Positions 1-8,820 of a stretch of 64,000 bases of DNA are shown here, piece after piece. The DNA is taken from positions 62,001 to 126,000 of the forward strand of contig JAJVIM010000005.1 in assembly GCA_022071955.1 (NCBI GenBank). The letters are read 5' to 3'. Source of the stretch: Anaerolineae bacterium (GTDB lineage Bacteria > Chloroflexota > Anaerolineae > 4572-78 > J111). The stretch's first letter is position 1. Each line of letters begins with the position of its first letter. The translations under genes and the position numbers were made by a program. The notes beneath the pieces were generated by a model that worked only from the letters and a program-made list of their open reading frames with translations, did no database searches and was not told where the DNA came from.

Positions 1-44
1 ACCCATCCCCCGAAAATATGGAAGACGAGGTGTATGCGCCATGA
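1..44 (+). CDS. 2-oxoacid dehydrogenase E1 alpha, C-terminal end (partial)
   Basis: The third forward frame is open from the window edge and ends at the TGA at 42-44. Its last residues read [13 protein letters not shown]. The stop overlaps the ATG of the E1 beta gene in an ATGA arrangement, which is typical of coupled E1 alpha/E1 beta pairs. Only 13 codons are visible, so the identity rests on position before E1 beta and E2 rather than on a domain. Confidence 0.6.
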   Translation, partial: PSPENMEDEVYAP

Positions 45-1045
45 CAACTCAAAACGGAAACCGTCAACTAACCTATTTAGAAGCCGTCCGCGAGGGCCTT
101 GTGCTTGAAATGCGGCGCGACCCCGCGGTGTTTTTGCTGGGCGAAGATATTGGGGTGTACGGCGGCGCGTTTGGCGTAACCAAAGGCATGATCGAAGAGT
201 TTGGCCCGGAGCGAGTCCGCGATACGCCCATCTCCGAGGCGGCCATTGCCGGCGCGGCCACCGGCGCGGCGCTGATGGGCATGCGGCCCATCATGGAAAT
301 TATGTTTATGGATTTTCTGACCATTTCGATGAACCAGTTGGTTAACCAGGCGGCCAAAATCCGCTTTATGTTTGGCGGCAAAGCCAGCCTGCCGCTGGTA
401 GTGCGCGCCCCCGCCGGCTCCGGCACGGGCGCGGCGGCCCAGCACTCGCAAAGCCTGGAAGCCTGGTTTGTTCATACGCCGGGCATCAAGGTGGTGGCCC
501 CCGCCACCGCCGCCGACGCCAAGGGGCTGCTGATTTCGGCCATCCGCGACAACAACCCGGTCATTTTTATGGAACACAAACTGCTTTACCGCACCAAAGG
601 GGCCGTGGCCGAAGAGCTGTACGCCACCCCCCTGGGCAAGGCGGAGGTGAAACGCGAGGGCAGCGACCTGACCATCCTGGCCTACTCGATTATGGTCCCC
701 CGTGCTTTGGAAGCCGCCGGGCAACTGGCCACAGAGGGCATCAATATTGAGGTGGTTGACCTGCGCACCCTCAAGCCGCTGGATGAAGAGACGATCATTC
801 GCTCGGTGTGCAAAACCGGGCGGGTGCTGATTGCCCACGAAGCGCCCAAAACCGGCGGCTTTGGCGGCGAGCTGGCGGCGCTCATTGCCGGCAGCGAAGC
901 CTTTGACTACCTCGACGCGCCGATTCGCCGGTTGGCCGGGCGGGATATTCCCATCCCCTACAACCGCACCCTGGAACGCGCCGCCGTGCCCCAGGTAGAG
1001 GACATTGTTGCCGCGGCCAGAAGCCTGGCTCAAGAAGGGAGATAA
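41..1045 (+). CDS. 2-oxoacid (pyruvate/acetoin-type) dehydrogenase E1 beta subunit
   Basis: This 334-residue protein has the full length of the TPP-dependent E1 beta family, which forms the alpha2beta2 decarboxylase of pyruvate, acetoin or branched-chain complexes. Visible motifs are GEDIG near residue 34, [11 protein letters not shown] near 61, the [17 protein letters not shown] segment in the pyrimidine-domain core, and the C-terminal transketolase domain beginning around residue 205. The start overlaps the stop of E1 alpha and the E2 gene follows after 3 bases, so the three form one operon. The sequence does not decide the substrate. The FGGY kinase downstream and the separate aco-like cluster 27 kb away argue that this is a second, distinct complex. 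Confidence 0.93.
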   Translation: MTTQNGNRQLTYLEAVREGLVLEMRRDPAVFLLGEDIGVYGGAFGVTKGMIEEFGPERVRDTPISEAAIAGAATGAALMGMRPIMEIMFMDFLTISMNQLVNQAAKIRFMFGGKASLPLVVRAPAGSGTGAAAQHSQSLEAWFVHTPGIKVVAPATAADAKGLLISAIRDNNPVIFMEHKLLYRTKGAVAEELYATPLGKAEVKREGSDLTILAYSIMVPRALEAAGQLATEGINIEVVDLRTLKPLDEETIIRSVCKTGRVLIAHEAPKTGGFGGELAALIAGSEAFDYLDAPIRRLAGRDIPIPYNRTLERAAVPQVEDIVAAARSLAQEGR

Positions 1046-1048
1046 ACA

Positions 1049-2302
1049 ATGGCCACAGAAGTGATTATGCCCAAAGTGGATATGGTGATGGATACCGGCA
1101 CCTTTGTGGAATGGTTAAAAAACGAAGGCGACCCGGTGGAAAAGGGCGAACCGATTTTTATTGTTTTGACCGACAAAGCCAACATTGAGGTTGAAGCCCC
1201 CGGCAGCGGCGTTTTGGCCGGCCTCGCCGCCAAGCCGGATGACGTGATCCCGGTGACCGAAGTGATTGCCTACATTCTGGGGCCGGGCGAATCGCTGCCG
1301 CGGAAAACCGCCGCGGCCCCGGTGGCGGTCGCAGCCGCCCCTGCCGCCCCCCAGCCCGCGCCCGCAGCCAGCGAAGCGCCGCCCGCGCTTCAAACCGGTA
1401 ACGGCACGGGCAAAGTCCGGGCCACGCCCGCCGCCCGCCGCATGGCGGCTGAACTGGGCATTAACCTGGCCCAAATTGAAGGCACGGGCACAAATGGCCG
1501 GGTACACAAAGCCAATGTAGTCGCCTTTGCCGGGCAGCCGTCGGCTCCGGTCGCTCCCGCGCCGGCGCAGGTGGCTATCGCCCCCGCGCTTAACATTCCG
1601 CTGCCAGAGGCCCGGCAAAAACAGGTGGTGCCGTTTGCCGGCCCGCGCAAAATCATCGCCGAACGGCTGAGCCACAGCGCCTTTACCGCGCCGCACATCA
1701 ACCTTTCGCTGCGGATTGATATGACCGAAGCGGCCCGCCTGCGGGCGCGGGTAAAAGAACTCATTGAGAAGAAAACCGGGCGCGCGCCCTCTTTTACGGC
1801 CATTGTGGCCAGGGCGGTGGCCGCGGTCTTGCCCAACCATCCGATGCTGAACGCCTCGCTGGCCGGTGACCAGATTATTGTCTGGGAAGATGTTCATCTG
1901 GGCATTGCCACGAGTATGGAGGATTATCTGATTGTGCCGGTGATCCGGGCCGCGCAGACCAAGAATCTGGAAAAAATTGTGGCCGAAATGGGCGATCTGG
2001 TGGAACGGGCGCGGGCCAAACGGCTGGCTCCCGCCGAAATGAGCGGCAGCACCTTCACTATCTCCAACCTGGGCATGTTCGGCATCGAGACGTTTACGGC
2101 CATTATCAACCCCCCGGAGGTCGCTATTTTGGCGGTGGGCGCGATAGTTGACACCCCGGTGCAGGGCGAAACCGGCCTGGAACTGCGGCCTATGATGAAT
2201 GTGACCATTGCCGTGGACCATCGCGTGGTCGATGGCGCGGCCGCCGCCCGGTTTCTGGCCGACTTAAAAACCACGCTGGAGAACCCATATTTGTTGATTT
2301 AA
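1049..2302 (+). CDS. Dihydrolipoamide acyltransferase E2
   Basis: This is a 417-residue E2 core of a 2-oxoacid dehydrogenase complex. It has an N-terminal lipoyl domain (residues 1-78) with the lipoylation lysine K43 in LTDKANIEVEAP. An Ala/Pro-rich linker follows. One peripheral subunit-binding domain lies at about 127-165 (RATPAARRMAAELGINL, then GTGTNGRV). The catalytic chloramphenicol-acetyltransferase-like domain ends with the HxxxDG active-site motif in DHRVVDGAAAARF. It transfers acyl groups from lipoyl to CoA. It is translated 3 bases after E1 beta with the ribosome site AAGGGAG. No E3 gene follows, so the complex may share the E3 at 20715-22097. Confidence 0.94.
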   Translation: MATEVIMPKVDMVMDTGTFVEWLKNEGDPVEKGEPIFIVLTDKANIEVEAPGSGVLAGLAAKPDDVIPVTEVIAYILGPGESLPRKTAAAPVAVAAAPAAPQPAPAASEAPPALQTGNGTGKVRATPAARRMAAELGINLAQIEGTGTNGRVHKANVVAFAGQPSAPVAPAPAQVAIAPALNIPLPEARQKQVVPFAGPRKIIAERLSHSAFTAPHINLSLRIDMTEAARLRARVKELIEKKTGRAPSFTAIVARAVAAVLPNHPMLNASLAGDQIIVWEDVHLGIATSMEDYLIVPVIRAAQTKNLEKIVAEMGDLVERARAKRLAPAEMSGSTFTISNLGMFGIETFTAIINPPEVAILAVGAIVDTPVQGETGLELRPMMNVTIAVDHRVVDGAAAARFLADLKTTLENPYLLI

Positions 2303-2412
2303 GATTTTAGGTTAACTTATAAGCAGGGGAAGTTGTTGGGAGTGCGATAGTCCCTGTTGGGACGACACCACAGACTGAAAATCTGTTTTACCCCCACCCG
2401 CGCTGCGCGACT

Positions 2413-2445
2413 CCCTCCCCCTGCCGGGGGGAAGGTTGGGGAGGG
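2413..2445. repeat. G/C-tract inverted repeat between E2 and FGGY kinase
   Basis: The 169-base gap between E2 and the kinase holds an inverted repeat. CCCTCCCC at 2413-2420 pairs with GGGGAGGG at 2438-2445 across a purine-rich loop. It resembles the hairpin at 57203-57229 in composition. It may terminate the E1/E2 transcript, or it may be a dispersed extragenic palindrome. There is no clear T tract. Confidence 0.45.
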
Positions 2446-2471
2446 GGTCTATTTTCAAGGGAGATACCGCA

Positions 2472-3998
2472 ATGGCAGAATATCTTCTTGGCATCGACAA
2501 CGGCAGTACGGTCTCCAAAGCTGCCCTTTTTGACCTGCAAGGCCGCGAGGTTCAGGTGGCTTGCCGCACGGTTGAGCTGGATTACCCCCACCCCGGCTGG
2601 ACTGAACGCCCGATGGAGAAGGTGTGGCACAGCACCGCCGAGGCCATCAGAGAGGCCATTGCCAAATCAGGCATCGACCCCAAACAAATCATCGGTATTG
2701 GTACTACGGGGCATGGCAACGGCGTTTATCTGCTCAACAAACAGGGCCAGCCGTTGTGCCCGGGCATCGCTTCGCTGGACACGCGCGCCGCCGCTATTGT
2801 TGACGACTGGCACCGGCAAGAGCTGCATGCGCGGGCTTTTCCGTACACCATTCAATCGCTGTGGCCGGCCCAACCCAACGCGCTGCTGGCCTGGTTTAAG
2901 CAACACCAGCCGGAAACTTACCAGCAGGTTGGCGCTGTTTTGCTGATTAAGGATTACATCAAGTATTGCCTCACCGGCCAAATCACCACCGATTTCACCG
3001 ATATGACCGCCACCAGCCTGATGCACGTGCCAGAGAAGCGCTACGCCCGCGAAGTGCTGGAAATATTCGGCATTCCGGAAGTATGGGATGCCCTGCCCAC
3101 CCCGGTTGAAAGCTTTGAGGTGGCGGGCAGGGTAACCGCCGCAGCCGCCGCGGCTACCGGGCTGGCGGTTGGTACGCCGGTGGTGGGCGGTATTTTTGAT
3201 GTGGAAGGCTCGGCGTTGGGCGCGGGAGTCGCCGCGGCGGGCCAGCTTTGTATTGTGGCCGGCACCTGGAGCATCAACGAGATTGTTACCGCAGAGCCGC
3301 TCGTCAACCCTAATCTATTTATGTCGGTGGCCTACACCGTGCCGGGGTTGTGGCTCAGTATCGAGGCCAGCGCCACCTCGGCCACCAACCTGGAGTGGTT
3401 TGTGAAACAGTTCTGCACCGAGGAAAAGCTGGAAGCCGACAAACGAGGTATCTCCGTGTACCAGGTGTGCAATGAACGGGTGGCCAGTTTGCCGCCGGGC
3501 GGCACCGATGTTATCTTTCATCCCTTCCTGTTTGGCTCAAACGTGCAGGCCACGGCTCGATCCGGCTTTTACGGCGTGGCCGGCTGGCATACCAAAGCTC
3601 ACCTGCTGCGGGCCTTGTACGAAGGCGTGGTTTACGGCCATCTCAATCATCTTGAAAAGCTGCGCGACGCCGGCGCTCAAATGGATGTGGTTCGACTGAC
3701 CGGTGGTGGTTCGCGTAGCAAAGTGTGGACCCAGATTTTTGCCGACACGCTCCAATTGCCAATGGAAGTGCCGCAGGGTACCGAGATTGGCGCGCGCGGC
3801 GCGGCCATGAGCGCCGGCATTGGGGCGGGCGTTTACCGGGATCACGCCGACGCGGTGGCCAAAGCGGTCAGCATTGAGCGCCGGCAGGAACCCAACCCGG
3901 CGGCCACGCCCTTCTATCTGGCCCGCTACGCCGAGTACAAACGCCTGCTGGAAGCCATGCGAGGCCCGTGGGATCACCTGAGCAAACTCAGCCGGTAA
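2472..3998 (+). CDS. FGGY-family sugar kinase, L-xylulose kinase (LyxK)-like
   Basis: The protein has 508 residues, normal for FGGY carbohydrate kinases, which phosphorylate pentoses, hexoses or polyols with ATP. Motifs include the N-terminal phosphate loop LGIDNGSTVSKAALFD, GTTGHGNGVYLL near residue 75, GGIFDVEGSALGAG in the middle, the FLFGSNVQATARSGFYG segment, and the C-terminal nucleotide site RLTGGGSRSKVWTQIFAD. From memory, the pattern is closest to LyxK and erythritol-kinase relatives. The ATG at 2472 is preferred over one 36 bases upstream because it has AGGGAGA 8 bases before it and starts directly at the conserved MAEYLLGIDNG. It converges with the sugar operon that ends at 4016. 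The substrate is unproven. Confidence 0.88.
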   Translation: MAEYLLGIDNGSTVSKAALFDLQGREVQVACRTVELDYPHPGWTERPMEKVWHSTAEAIREAIAKSGIDPKQIIGIGTTGHGNGVYLLNKQGQPLCPGIASLDTRAAAIVDDWHRQELHARAFPYTIQSLWPAQPNALLAWFKQHQPETYQQVGAVLLIKDYIKYCLTGQITTDFTDMTATSLMHVPEKRYAREVLEIFGIPEVWDALPTPVESFEVAGRVTAAAAAATGLAVGTPVVGGIFDVEGSALGAGVAAAGQLCIVAGTWSINEIVTAEPLVNPNLFMSVAYTVPGLWLSIEASATSATNLEWFVKQFCTEEKLEADKRGISVYQVCNERVASLPPGGTDVIFHPFLFGSNVQATARSGFYGVAGWHTKAHLLRALYEGVVYGHLNHLEKLRDAGAQMDVVRLTGGGSRSKVWTQIFADTLQLPMEVPQGTEIGARGAAMSAGIGAGVYRDHADAVAKAVSIERRQEPNPAATPFYLARYAEYKRLLEAMRGPWDHLSKLSR

Positions 3999-4015
3999 TC
4001 GGGCTAAGTGTTGAT

Positions 4016-4945
4016 TCACAAATCATGCAGTTCGATTTGAGCCAGAATCGTCGTCATGTCAGCGAGGGTAAACCGGCCGCCCCCGGGCGACAGGGTGTTG
4101 GCCGCACCGGCTGCTACGGCCTGTCGCAACGCCGCCGCAGCAGATTGTCCCTCGGCCAACGCCGTGACCAGCCCGGCCAAAAACGAATCGCCGCTGCCAA
4201 CCGGGCTAACGCCGGCCAGGGCGGGTGGTTTGGCCCACCACCTGCCCGCAGCGGTCGCCAGTACTGCCCCCTGCGCCCCCACCGTAATGGCCGCTGCGGC
4301 AAGGCCGCGCTCCAGCAGCCGGCCGGCGGCCTGCGCCGCCTCGGGCGGGGTTGTAATGGGGGTTGAAATCAGCTCACCGGCTTCGGCGGTGTTGATTTTG
4401 AGACCGAAGGGCCGGGCCGTCAGCGCCGCCCGTAAGGCCGGGCCGCTGGTATCCAGCCACACCGGGCGGCCAGCGGCTTGCAGCGCAGTGATCAAATCGG
4501 CGGGCGCATCCGGCGGACAACCCGGCGGCAAGCTGCCCGACAGGCACACCACCTCGGCCTGTTGGCCGGCCTCCCGCACTTCTTCAACCAGACGCGGCCA
4601 ATCGCCGCCGGCCAGCGGCGGGCCGGGTTCGTAAATCTCCAGCACTTGCTGAGTGTTTTCAACCACCACAATGGTGCAGATGCGGGTTTCGGCCTCACGC
4701 CAGCTCCATCGACCCTGCAACCCTTCCTGCCGGGCCAGCTCCGCCACCAGACGGCCGGTATGCCCGCCCAAAAAACCGGCGCAAAGCGCCTGCCTGCCCA
4801 GAGTTTGCACGGCACGGGCCACGTTAAACCCTTTGCCGCCGGCCGCATTAATCACCTGCGTTGGCCGAGCCACCAGCCCCGGTTCCAGACGCGGCACCAG
4901 CAGCGTCCGGTCGAGGGCCGCGTTGGGGGTAATGCACAGAATCAC
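4016..4945 (-). CDS. PfkB-family kinase of the 1-phosphofructokinase/tagatose-6-phosphate kinase type
   Basis: This 309-residue kinase belongs to the FruK/LacC branch of the ribokinase superfamily, which phosphorylates ketohexose phosphates. It starts with [13 protein letters not shown] and carries the substrate motif [13 protein letters not shown] near residue 38. The catalytic anion-hole motif GSGDSFLAG lies near residue 250. The GTG at 4945 is chosen because it overlaps the TGA of the upstream kinase (GTGA) and fits the family N-terminus. A longer frame would add 25 unconserved residues from inside the neighbouring gene. It is the last gene of the sugar operon. Next to an AgaS-like isomerase and a LacD-like aldolase, a tagatose-6-phosphate kinase role is plausible but inferred. 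Confidence 0.87.
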   Translation of the reverse strand: MILCITPNAALDRTLLVPRLEPGLVARPTQVINAAGGKGFNVARAVQTLGRQALCAGFLGGHTGRLVAELARQEGLQGRWSWREAETRICTIVVVENTQQVLEIYEPGPPLAGGDWPRLVEEVREAGQQAEVVCLSGSLPPGCPPDAPADLITALQAAGRPVWLDTSGPALRAALTARPFGLKINTAEAGELISTPITTPPEAAQAAGRLLERGLAAAAITVGAQGAVLATAAGRWWAKPPALAGVSPVGSGDSFLAGLVTALAEGQSAAAALRQAVAAGAANTLSPGGGRFTLADMTTILAQIELHDL

Positions 4946-5862
4946 AGCACCGCCAGCGCTTCGGCCAGGGTGGGCTGGGCGACTGTGCCGCCGGCCGCGC
5001 GGGTAGACAGCGCCCCGCACACGCAGCCCAGCCGCAAAGATTTGGGCAATTCCCAGCCCGACAAAACGCCATAAATAAAGCCGGCGTCAAACGAATCACC
5101 GGCGCCGGTGGTATCTACTACGGTAACGGGCAGCGGTGCGGCGGTTACGGTTTCCGCGCCGCGCCGGGCGATAGCACCGTTTGGGCCAAGTTTGACGGCG
5201 ACCAGCGGTACCTGCCCGGCCAGCCGGGCCAGCGCGGTCGGCGTATCAGCCAATCTGGCGATGGCTTGCAACTCGGTGTCGTTGGGCAAAAAGATGTCGG
5301 TGCGGGCCAGGGTGTCGGCCAGCCCGCCGTTCCATTTTTCGGTGGGGTCGTAGTTGGTGTCCAGCGAAACGGTCAGCCCGGCGGCGTGAGCCGCGTCAAA
5401 CAGGCGGGGAATATCGGGGCGGAGCGCATCAAGCAAAAAATAACTGCCCAAATGCAAATGGCGCGCCTGCCCCAGCAATAACCGGTCGATTTCTGCAAAC
5501 CGCAGCGCGGCAATGGAGCCGGAGTGGGTGAGAATGGCCCGGTCGTTGCCGCGCGAGAGAATCACAGACAGGCCGGTTTTGACGGTGGAATCAACCACAA
5601 CGGCGCGGGTATCGATGCCACGCTCGGCCAGCGCGGCCAGCATAAAGCGGCCAAATTCATCGTGGCCAACTTTGCCAATAAACGCCACGCGCAACCCCAA
5701 CCGGGCCGCACCGCAGGCAAAAATAGCCGATGAACTGCCCAGGGTGAGCGTAGCGTCATCCACCAGTTTTTCGGCCTGGCCAAAAGCGGGGGTGACATCA
5801 CCGGTCAGAATCAAATCGACATTCAACTCACCCACAACGATGAGGTCAAAAGGTTTTTTCAT
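4942..5862 (-). CDS. PfkB/ribokinase-family sugar kinase
   Basis: This is a 306-residue kinase of the ribokinase/adenosine-kinase superfamily. The N-terminus reads [16 protein letters not shown], a typical first strand with substrate-contacting Asn and Asp. The C-terminal signature [16 protein letters not shown] carries the catalytic Asp. It lies 6 bases after the aldolase gene and overlaps the next kinase by 4 bases, so both kinases are translated together. Two different PfkB kinases in one operon suggest two phosphorylation steps, one on the free sugar and one on a ketose phosphate. The substrate cannot be read from the sequence. Confidence 0.87.
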   Translation of the reverse strand: MKKPFDLIVVGELNVDLILTGDVTPAFGQAEKLVDDATLTLGSSSAIFACGAARLGLRVAFIGKVGHDEFGRFMLAALAERGIDTRAVVVDSTVKTGLSVILSRGNDRAILTHSGSIAALRFAEIDRLLLGQARHLHLGSYFLLDALRPDIPRLFDAAHAAGLTVSLDTNYDPTEKWNGGLADTLARTDIFLPNDTELQAIARLADTPTALARLAGQVPLVAVKLGPNGAIARRGAETVTAAPLPVTVVDTTGAGDSFDAGFIYGVLSGWELPKSLRLGCVCGALSTRAAGGTVAQPTLAEALAVL

Positions 5863-5868
5863 AGTTGA

Positions 5869-6837
5869 TCAATAAGTTACGTACCAATCCGACTCAATTT
5901 CCGGCACGGCGTAAAAATCGGTGATGGGGCGGGCTAATCCTTCGCATAGCGAAGTAATACGAGTCATCCGCTGCCGGGCGATGGCGCGCAAAAAATCGGC
6001 CCGGGCCGAGCCGGTCAGGTCGGTGGCCTCTTTCCAAACCGCCCGGCCTACGGCCACGCCAGACGCGCCATTTTGGCAGGCTACGGTTACCTGACGCAGG
6101 TAGGTGTCGTAGTTGACCGAAGCCGAGAGCAGTATCCACGGCACCGGGCAGGCCGCCGATAGCTCGGCGCAGGCTTCGGCCCAAATGCGCTCGTCCGGCT
6201 CAACGGCCACATCCAGCGGGAATTCGGCTTTGAGCACATCGACCCCGTCAATAACCAGCCGCCGGGCGGTTTCAACCACCACCCACCGCTTTTCGGCGGA
6301 GGGGAGTTTCTTTTCGGTGGGGTTGAGCGAATAGGACAGCGGCTCCAGCATAAATACCATATCCTGTGCCGCGCAAGCGGCGGCTACATCGCGTACCAGC
6401 GCCTCGATGGCGGGGGCAGTGGGCGATTGAGGGTGGTAATAAACCAGCAGTTTGATAGCACTGGCCCCCAGCCGCTTGGCTTTGGCCACCGACCAGCCCG
6501 GCAGAATCTGGCTGCTGCGGGCGGCCGGGTCGCCGGTGTAACCGCTGGCCTCCACCGCAACAACCAGCCCGGTTTGGCCGGGCAGCGTGCCGGCGGCAAT
6601 ACATTGGGCTGTACCTACTTCGGGGTCAAGCAGAACTGCGCTGGCAGCGGGAGCCAGGGCCAGCGTGACCTGTTGTTTAAAGGCGGACATTTCGGCGTCG
6701 GTAACGGTGGTGGGGGCGGCCGGGTGCATGGCTTTGCGCAACCCCTGCCGGTGATCGAGCGCCAGCACAGCCAGCGCGCCGCGGGGGGTGGCGCACTGTT
6801 GCAGGCCACGTAGTTTGCCAATCGAGAGAGATGTCAT
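5869..6837 (-). CDS. Class I aldolase, LacD/YihT-like (tagatose-bisphosphate or related)
   Basis: The protein has 322 residues, the usual length of LacD, the tagatose-1,6-bisphosphate aldolase, and of related sulfofructose-phosphate aldolases such as YihT and SqiA. Visible signatures are [18 protein letters not shown] near residue 23, [12 protein letters not shown], and [15 protein letters not shown], which holds the expected Schiff-base lysine. The segment [15 protein letters not shown] forms a phosphate site. ATG at 6837 is preferred over TTG one codon upstream, with AGGAG 9 bases before it. It is followed by the two PfkB kinases and preceded by the ABC permeases. A tagatose-type cleavage to DHAP and an aldehyde fits. 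The sulfosugar alternative cannot be excluded. Confidence 0.85.
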   Translation of the reverse strand: MTSLSIGKLRGLQQCATPRGALAVLALDHRQGLRKAMHPAAPTTVTDAEMSAFKQQVTLALAPAASAVLLDPEVGTAQCIAAGTLPGQTGLVVAVEASGYTGDPAARSSQILPGWSVAKAKRLGASAIKLLVYYHPQSPTAPAIEALVRDVAAACAAQDMVFMLEPLSYSLNPTEKKLPSAEKRWVVVETARRLVIDGVDVLKAEFPLDVAVEPDERIWAEACAELSAACPVPWILLSASVNYDTYLRQVTVACQNGASGVAVGRAVWKEATDLTGSARADFLRAIARQRMTRITSLCEGLARPITDFYAVPEIESDWYVTY

Positions 6838-6859
6838 CAAGTGAACTCCTGTGCAGGTT

Positions 6860-7723
6860 TTATTTTATTGATCCGGCGGTCAGGCCGCGGATGATGAAAC
6901 GTTGGAAGATAAGGGCCAGGATCACGGGCGGCAGGCTGGCCAACACGCCCGCCGCGGCAATGCGCAGGTATTCCAGCCCCAATTTGGTGCTGAACTCGCC
7001 AATTAATACGGGCAAGGTTTTGGCATCGACGGTGGTCAAAATAAAGGCGTACAAATATTCATTCCAGGCGGCAATAAAGGCGAACACAGCCACGCTGACC
7101 AATCCCGGACCGGACAGGGGTAAAATAACCCGCATCAACGCGCCCAACCGGCTGCAGCCGTCAATCCGGGCCGCATCCTCTAATTCTGACGGAATGGCGG
7201 CAAAATAGCTGCGCATCAACCAGACCACCAGCGGCAAAATAAAACTGAGATACACCAACACTAACCCGTAGCGGGTATCGAGCATATTAAAATTGCGCAG
7301 AATGACATACAGGGGGATGACGATGGCCACAGGCGGGACCATCTGCACCGTCATCATCAGCGCCAGATACACCCCACTGCCCGGAAATTTGAGTCGGGCC
7401 AGCGCGTAAGCGGCCAGCACGCCCAAAACCAGGCAGATAAAGGTGGCAGAGAAGGTGATGATGCCCGAATTTCTTAACGCTTGCAGAAATAAAGTGGCGT
7501 TGGCGTTGGTTTGCCCGCCACTGACAAACAGTTCGTAATAGTTGTCCAGGGTGATGCGGGGCGGAATCCAGTGCAGCGGCACTTGCAGCAAATCGATGCG
7601 GTACGAGAGGGAGGAAATAATCAGCCACAGGTACGGCGCAGTGGTCCAGATAATAATTACCAGTACCGCCAGGTATAACAGGACTCGCTGCAAGAGATGG
7701 GTTCGTTTGGTTTTGGTCAGCAT
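6860..7723 (-). CDS. Sugar ABC transporter permease (MalG type)
   Basis: This 287-residue inner-membrane permease belongs to the carbohydrate-uptake (CUT1) family. It has about six hydrophobic segments and the EAA loop EDAARIDGCSRLGALMRVIL, which docks on the ATPase. Its start is 2 bases after the stop of the partner permease. No ATPase gene is in this operon, so the importer probably borrows a shared MsmX-type ATPase encoded elsewhere, as is common for CUT1 systems. Confidence 0.93.
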   Translation of the reverse strand: MLTKTKRTHLLQRVLLYLAVLVIIIWTTAPYLWLIISSLSYRIDLLQVPLHWIPPRITLDNYYELFVSGGQTNANATLFLQALRNSGIITFSATFICLVLGVLAAYALARLKFPGSGVYLALMMTVQMVPPVAIVIPLYVILRNFNMLDTRYGLVLVYLSFILPLVVWLMRSYFAAIPSELEDAARIDGCSRLGALMRVILPLSGPGLVSVAVFAFIAAWNEYLYAFILTTVDAKTLPVLIGEFSTKLGLEYLRIAAAGVLASLPPVILALIFQRFIIRGLTAGSIK

Positions 7724-7725
7724 AA

Positions 7726-8688
7726 TTAATACTCAACAATACTGCGATAAGCGGCTCGAATATAAAACAGCGCCGGCACCAACACCAGCATGCCGGTTAA
7801 ATAGGCAATGGCCGCGCCGTACCCAAAGCGCAACGACCGAAATGTTTGGGCATAAATGCGCAGCGATAACAACTCGGTGGAGCTGGCCGGCCCGCCGCCG
7901 GTTACAATGTAAGCCAACTCAAAGGTTTGCAACCCCCATAAAAGCTGCAAAAAAGCCACTACCATAATAACCGGGGTGAGCAGGCGCAGGGTGATAAAAA
8001 TGAAACGCTGCCAGGCCGAAGCGCCGTCTACCTTGGCGGCATCGTAAATATCGGCGGGAATGCCCTGCAATGCGGCCAGCACCAACAACACCGTGAAGGG
8101 GGTTTCTTTCCAAACGTTAGACAGAATAATCAGGGCCATCGCGGCATGGGGATTGGCCAGCCAGACCTGATACTGGTCAGTTAAACCAAGTTGGGTGAGC
8201 AGCGCGTTGAGCGCACCGTAATCGGCGTTGTAAATCCATTGCCACATGGCGGCGTTAACAATGGAAGGCAAGGCCCAGGGCAGGATGATCAGCCCGCGCA
8301 CAAACCCACGCCCCTTGAACTGTTCATTCAGCACCAGGGCGATGGTTATCCCCAGAATCAGTTCAAAAATCACCGACGTCAGGCTAAACGTAAGGGTCAC
8401 CCGCAGTGAATTCAGAAAGCGCTCATCCTGCAATAATTTCAGGTAATTTTCCAGGCCAACAAACCCATCTAACTGGGGCCGGCCCACATCGCGCCGTTGC
8501 AGGCTTAAAATCAGGGAACTGATAAACGGAATAAAAACCATGCCAAAAATGGCCAGCATCGCCGGCAGGGTTAGCAGGAGTCCCAGGCCGCGCTGGTCAT
8601 TTAAGTTGAACCATCGCCGCGGGGTGGGGTGGCTCGGCGACGGGGTCAAGTGTTGGACTTCAAAAGGTGTTTGCTTGGGATTAGCCAT
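7726..8688 (-). CDS. Sugar ABC transporter permease (MalF type)
   Basis: This CUT1 permease has 320 residues from the ATG at 8688. It has six predicted membrane segments, beginning near LLLTLPAMLAIFGMVFIPFI, and the EAA loop IYDAAKVDGASAWQRFIFIT. A TTG 18 bases upstream extends the frame, but the ATG is supported by GAGGA 11 bases before it. It lies between the binding-protein gene and the second permease, completing the membrane channel of the importer. Confidence 0.92.
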   Translation of the reverse strand: MANPKQTPFEVQHLTPSPSHPTPRRWFNLNDQRGLGLLLTLPAMLAIFGMVFIPFISSLILSLQRRDVGRPQLDGFVGLENYLKLLQDERFLNSLRVTLTFSLTSVIFELILGITIALVLNEQFKGRGFVRGLIILPWALPSIVNAAMWQWIYNADYGALNALLTQLGLTDQYQVWLANPHAAMALIILSNVWKETPFTVLLVLAALQGIPADIYDAAKVDGASAWQRFIFITLRLLTPVIMVVAFLQLLWGLQTFELAYIVTGGGPASSTELLSLRIYAQTFRSLRFGYGAAIAYLTGMLVLVPALFYIRAAYRSIVEY

Positions 8689-8820
8689 CGGGCGGTTTGT
8701 CCTCAACCAGGGATTTGGAATGATGTTCCGCCGGGCGTTATTTCAGAGGCCCGGCAGAACATCGGTTAGCCGGTGCAGCCGGAGTAGCCCACCCCGGCTG
8801 CACCGAGTCAGACAAAATTA

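Noticed and set aside
77..1033. Long minus-strand open frame opposite E1 beta, with similar ones opposite E2, FGGY kinase, E1 alpha and others.
   Set aside because: These are GC-rich antisense shadows of conserved genes with no domain or ribosome-site support.
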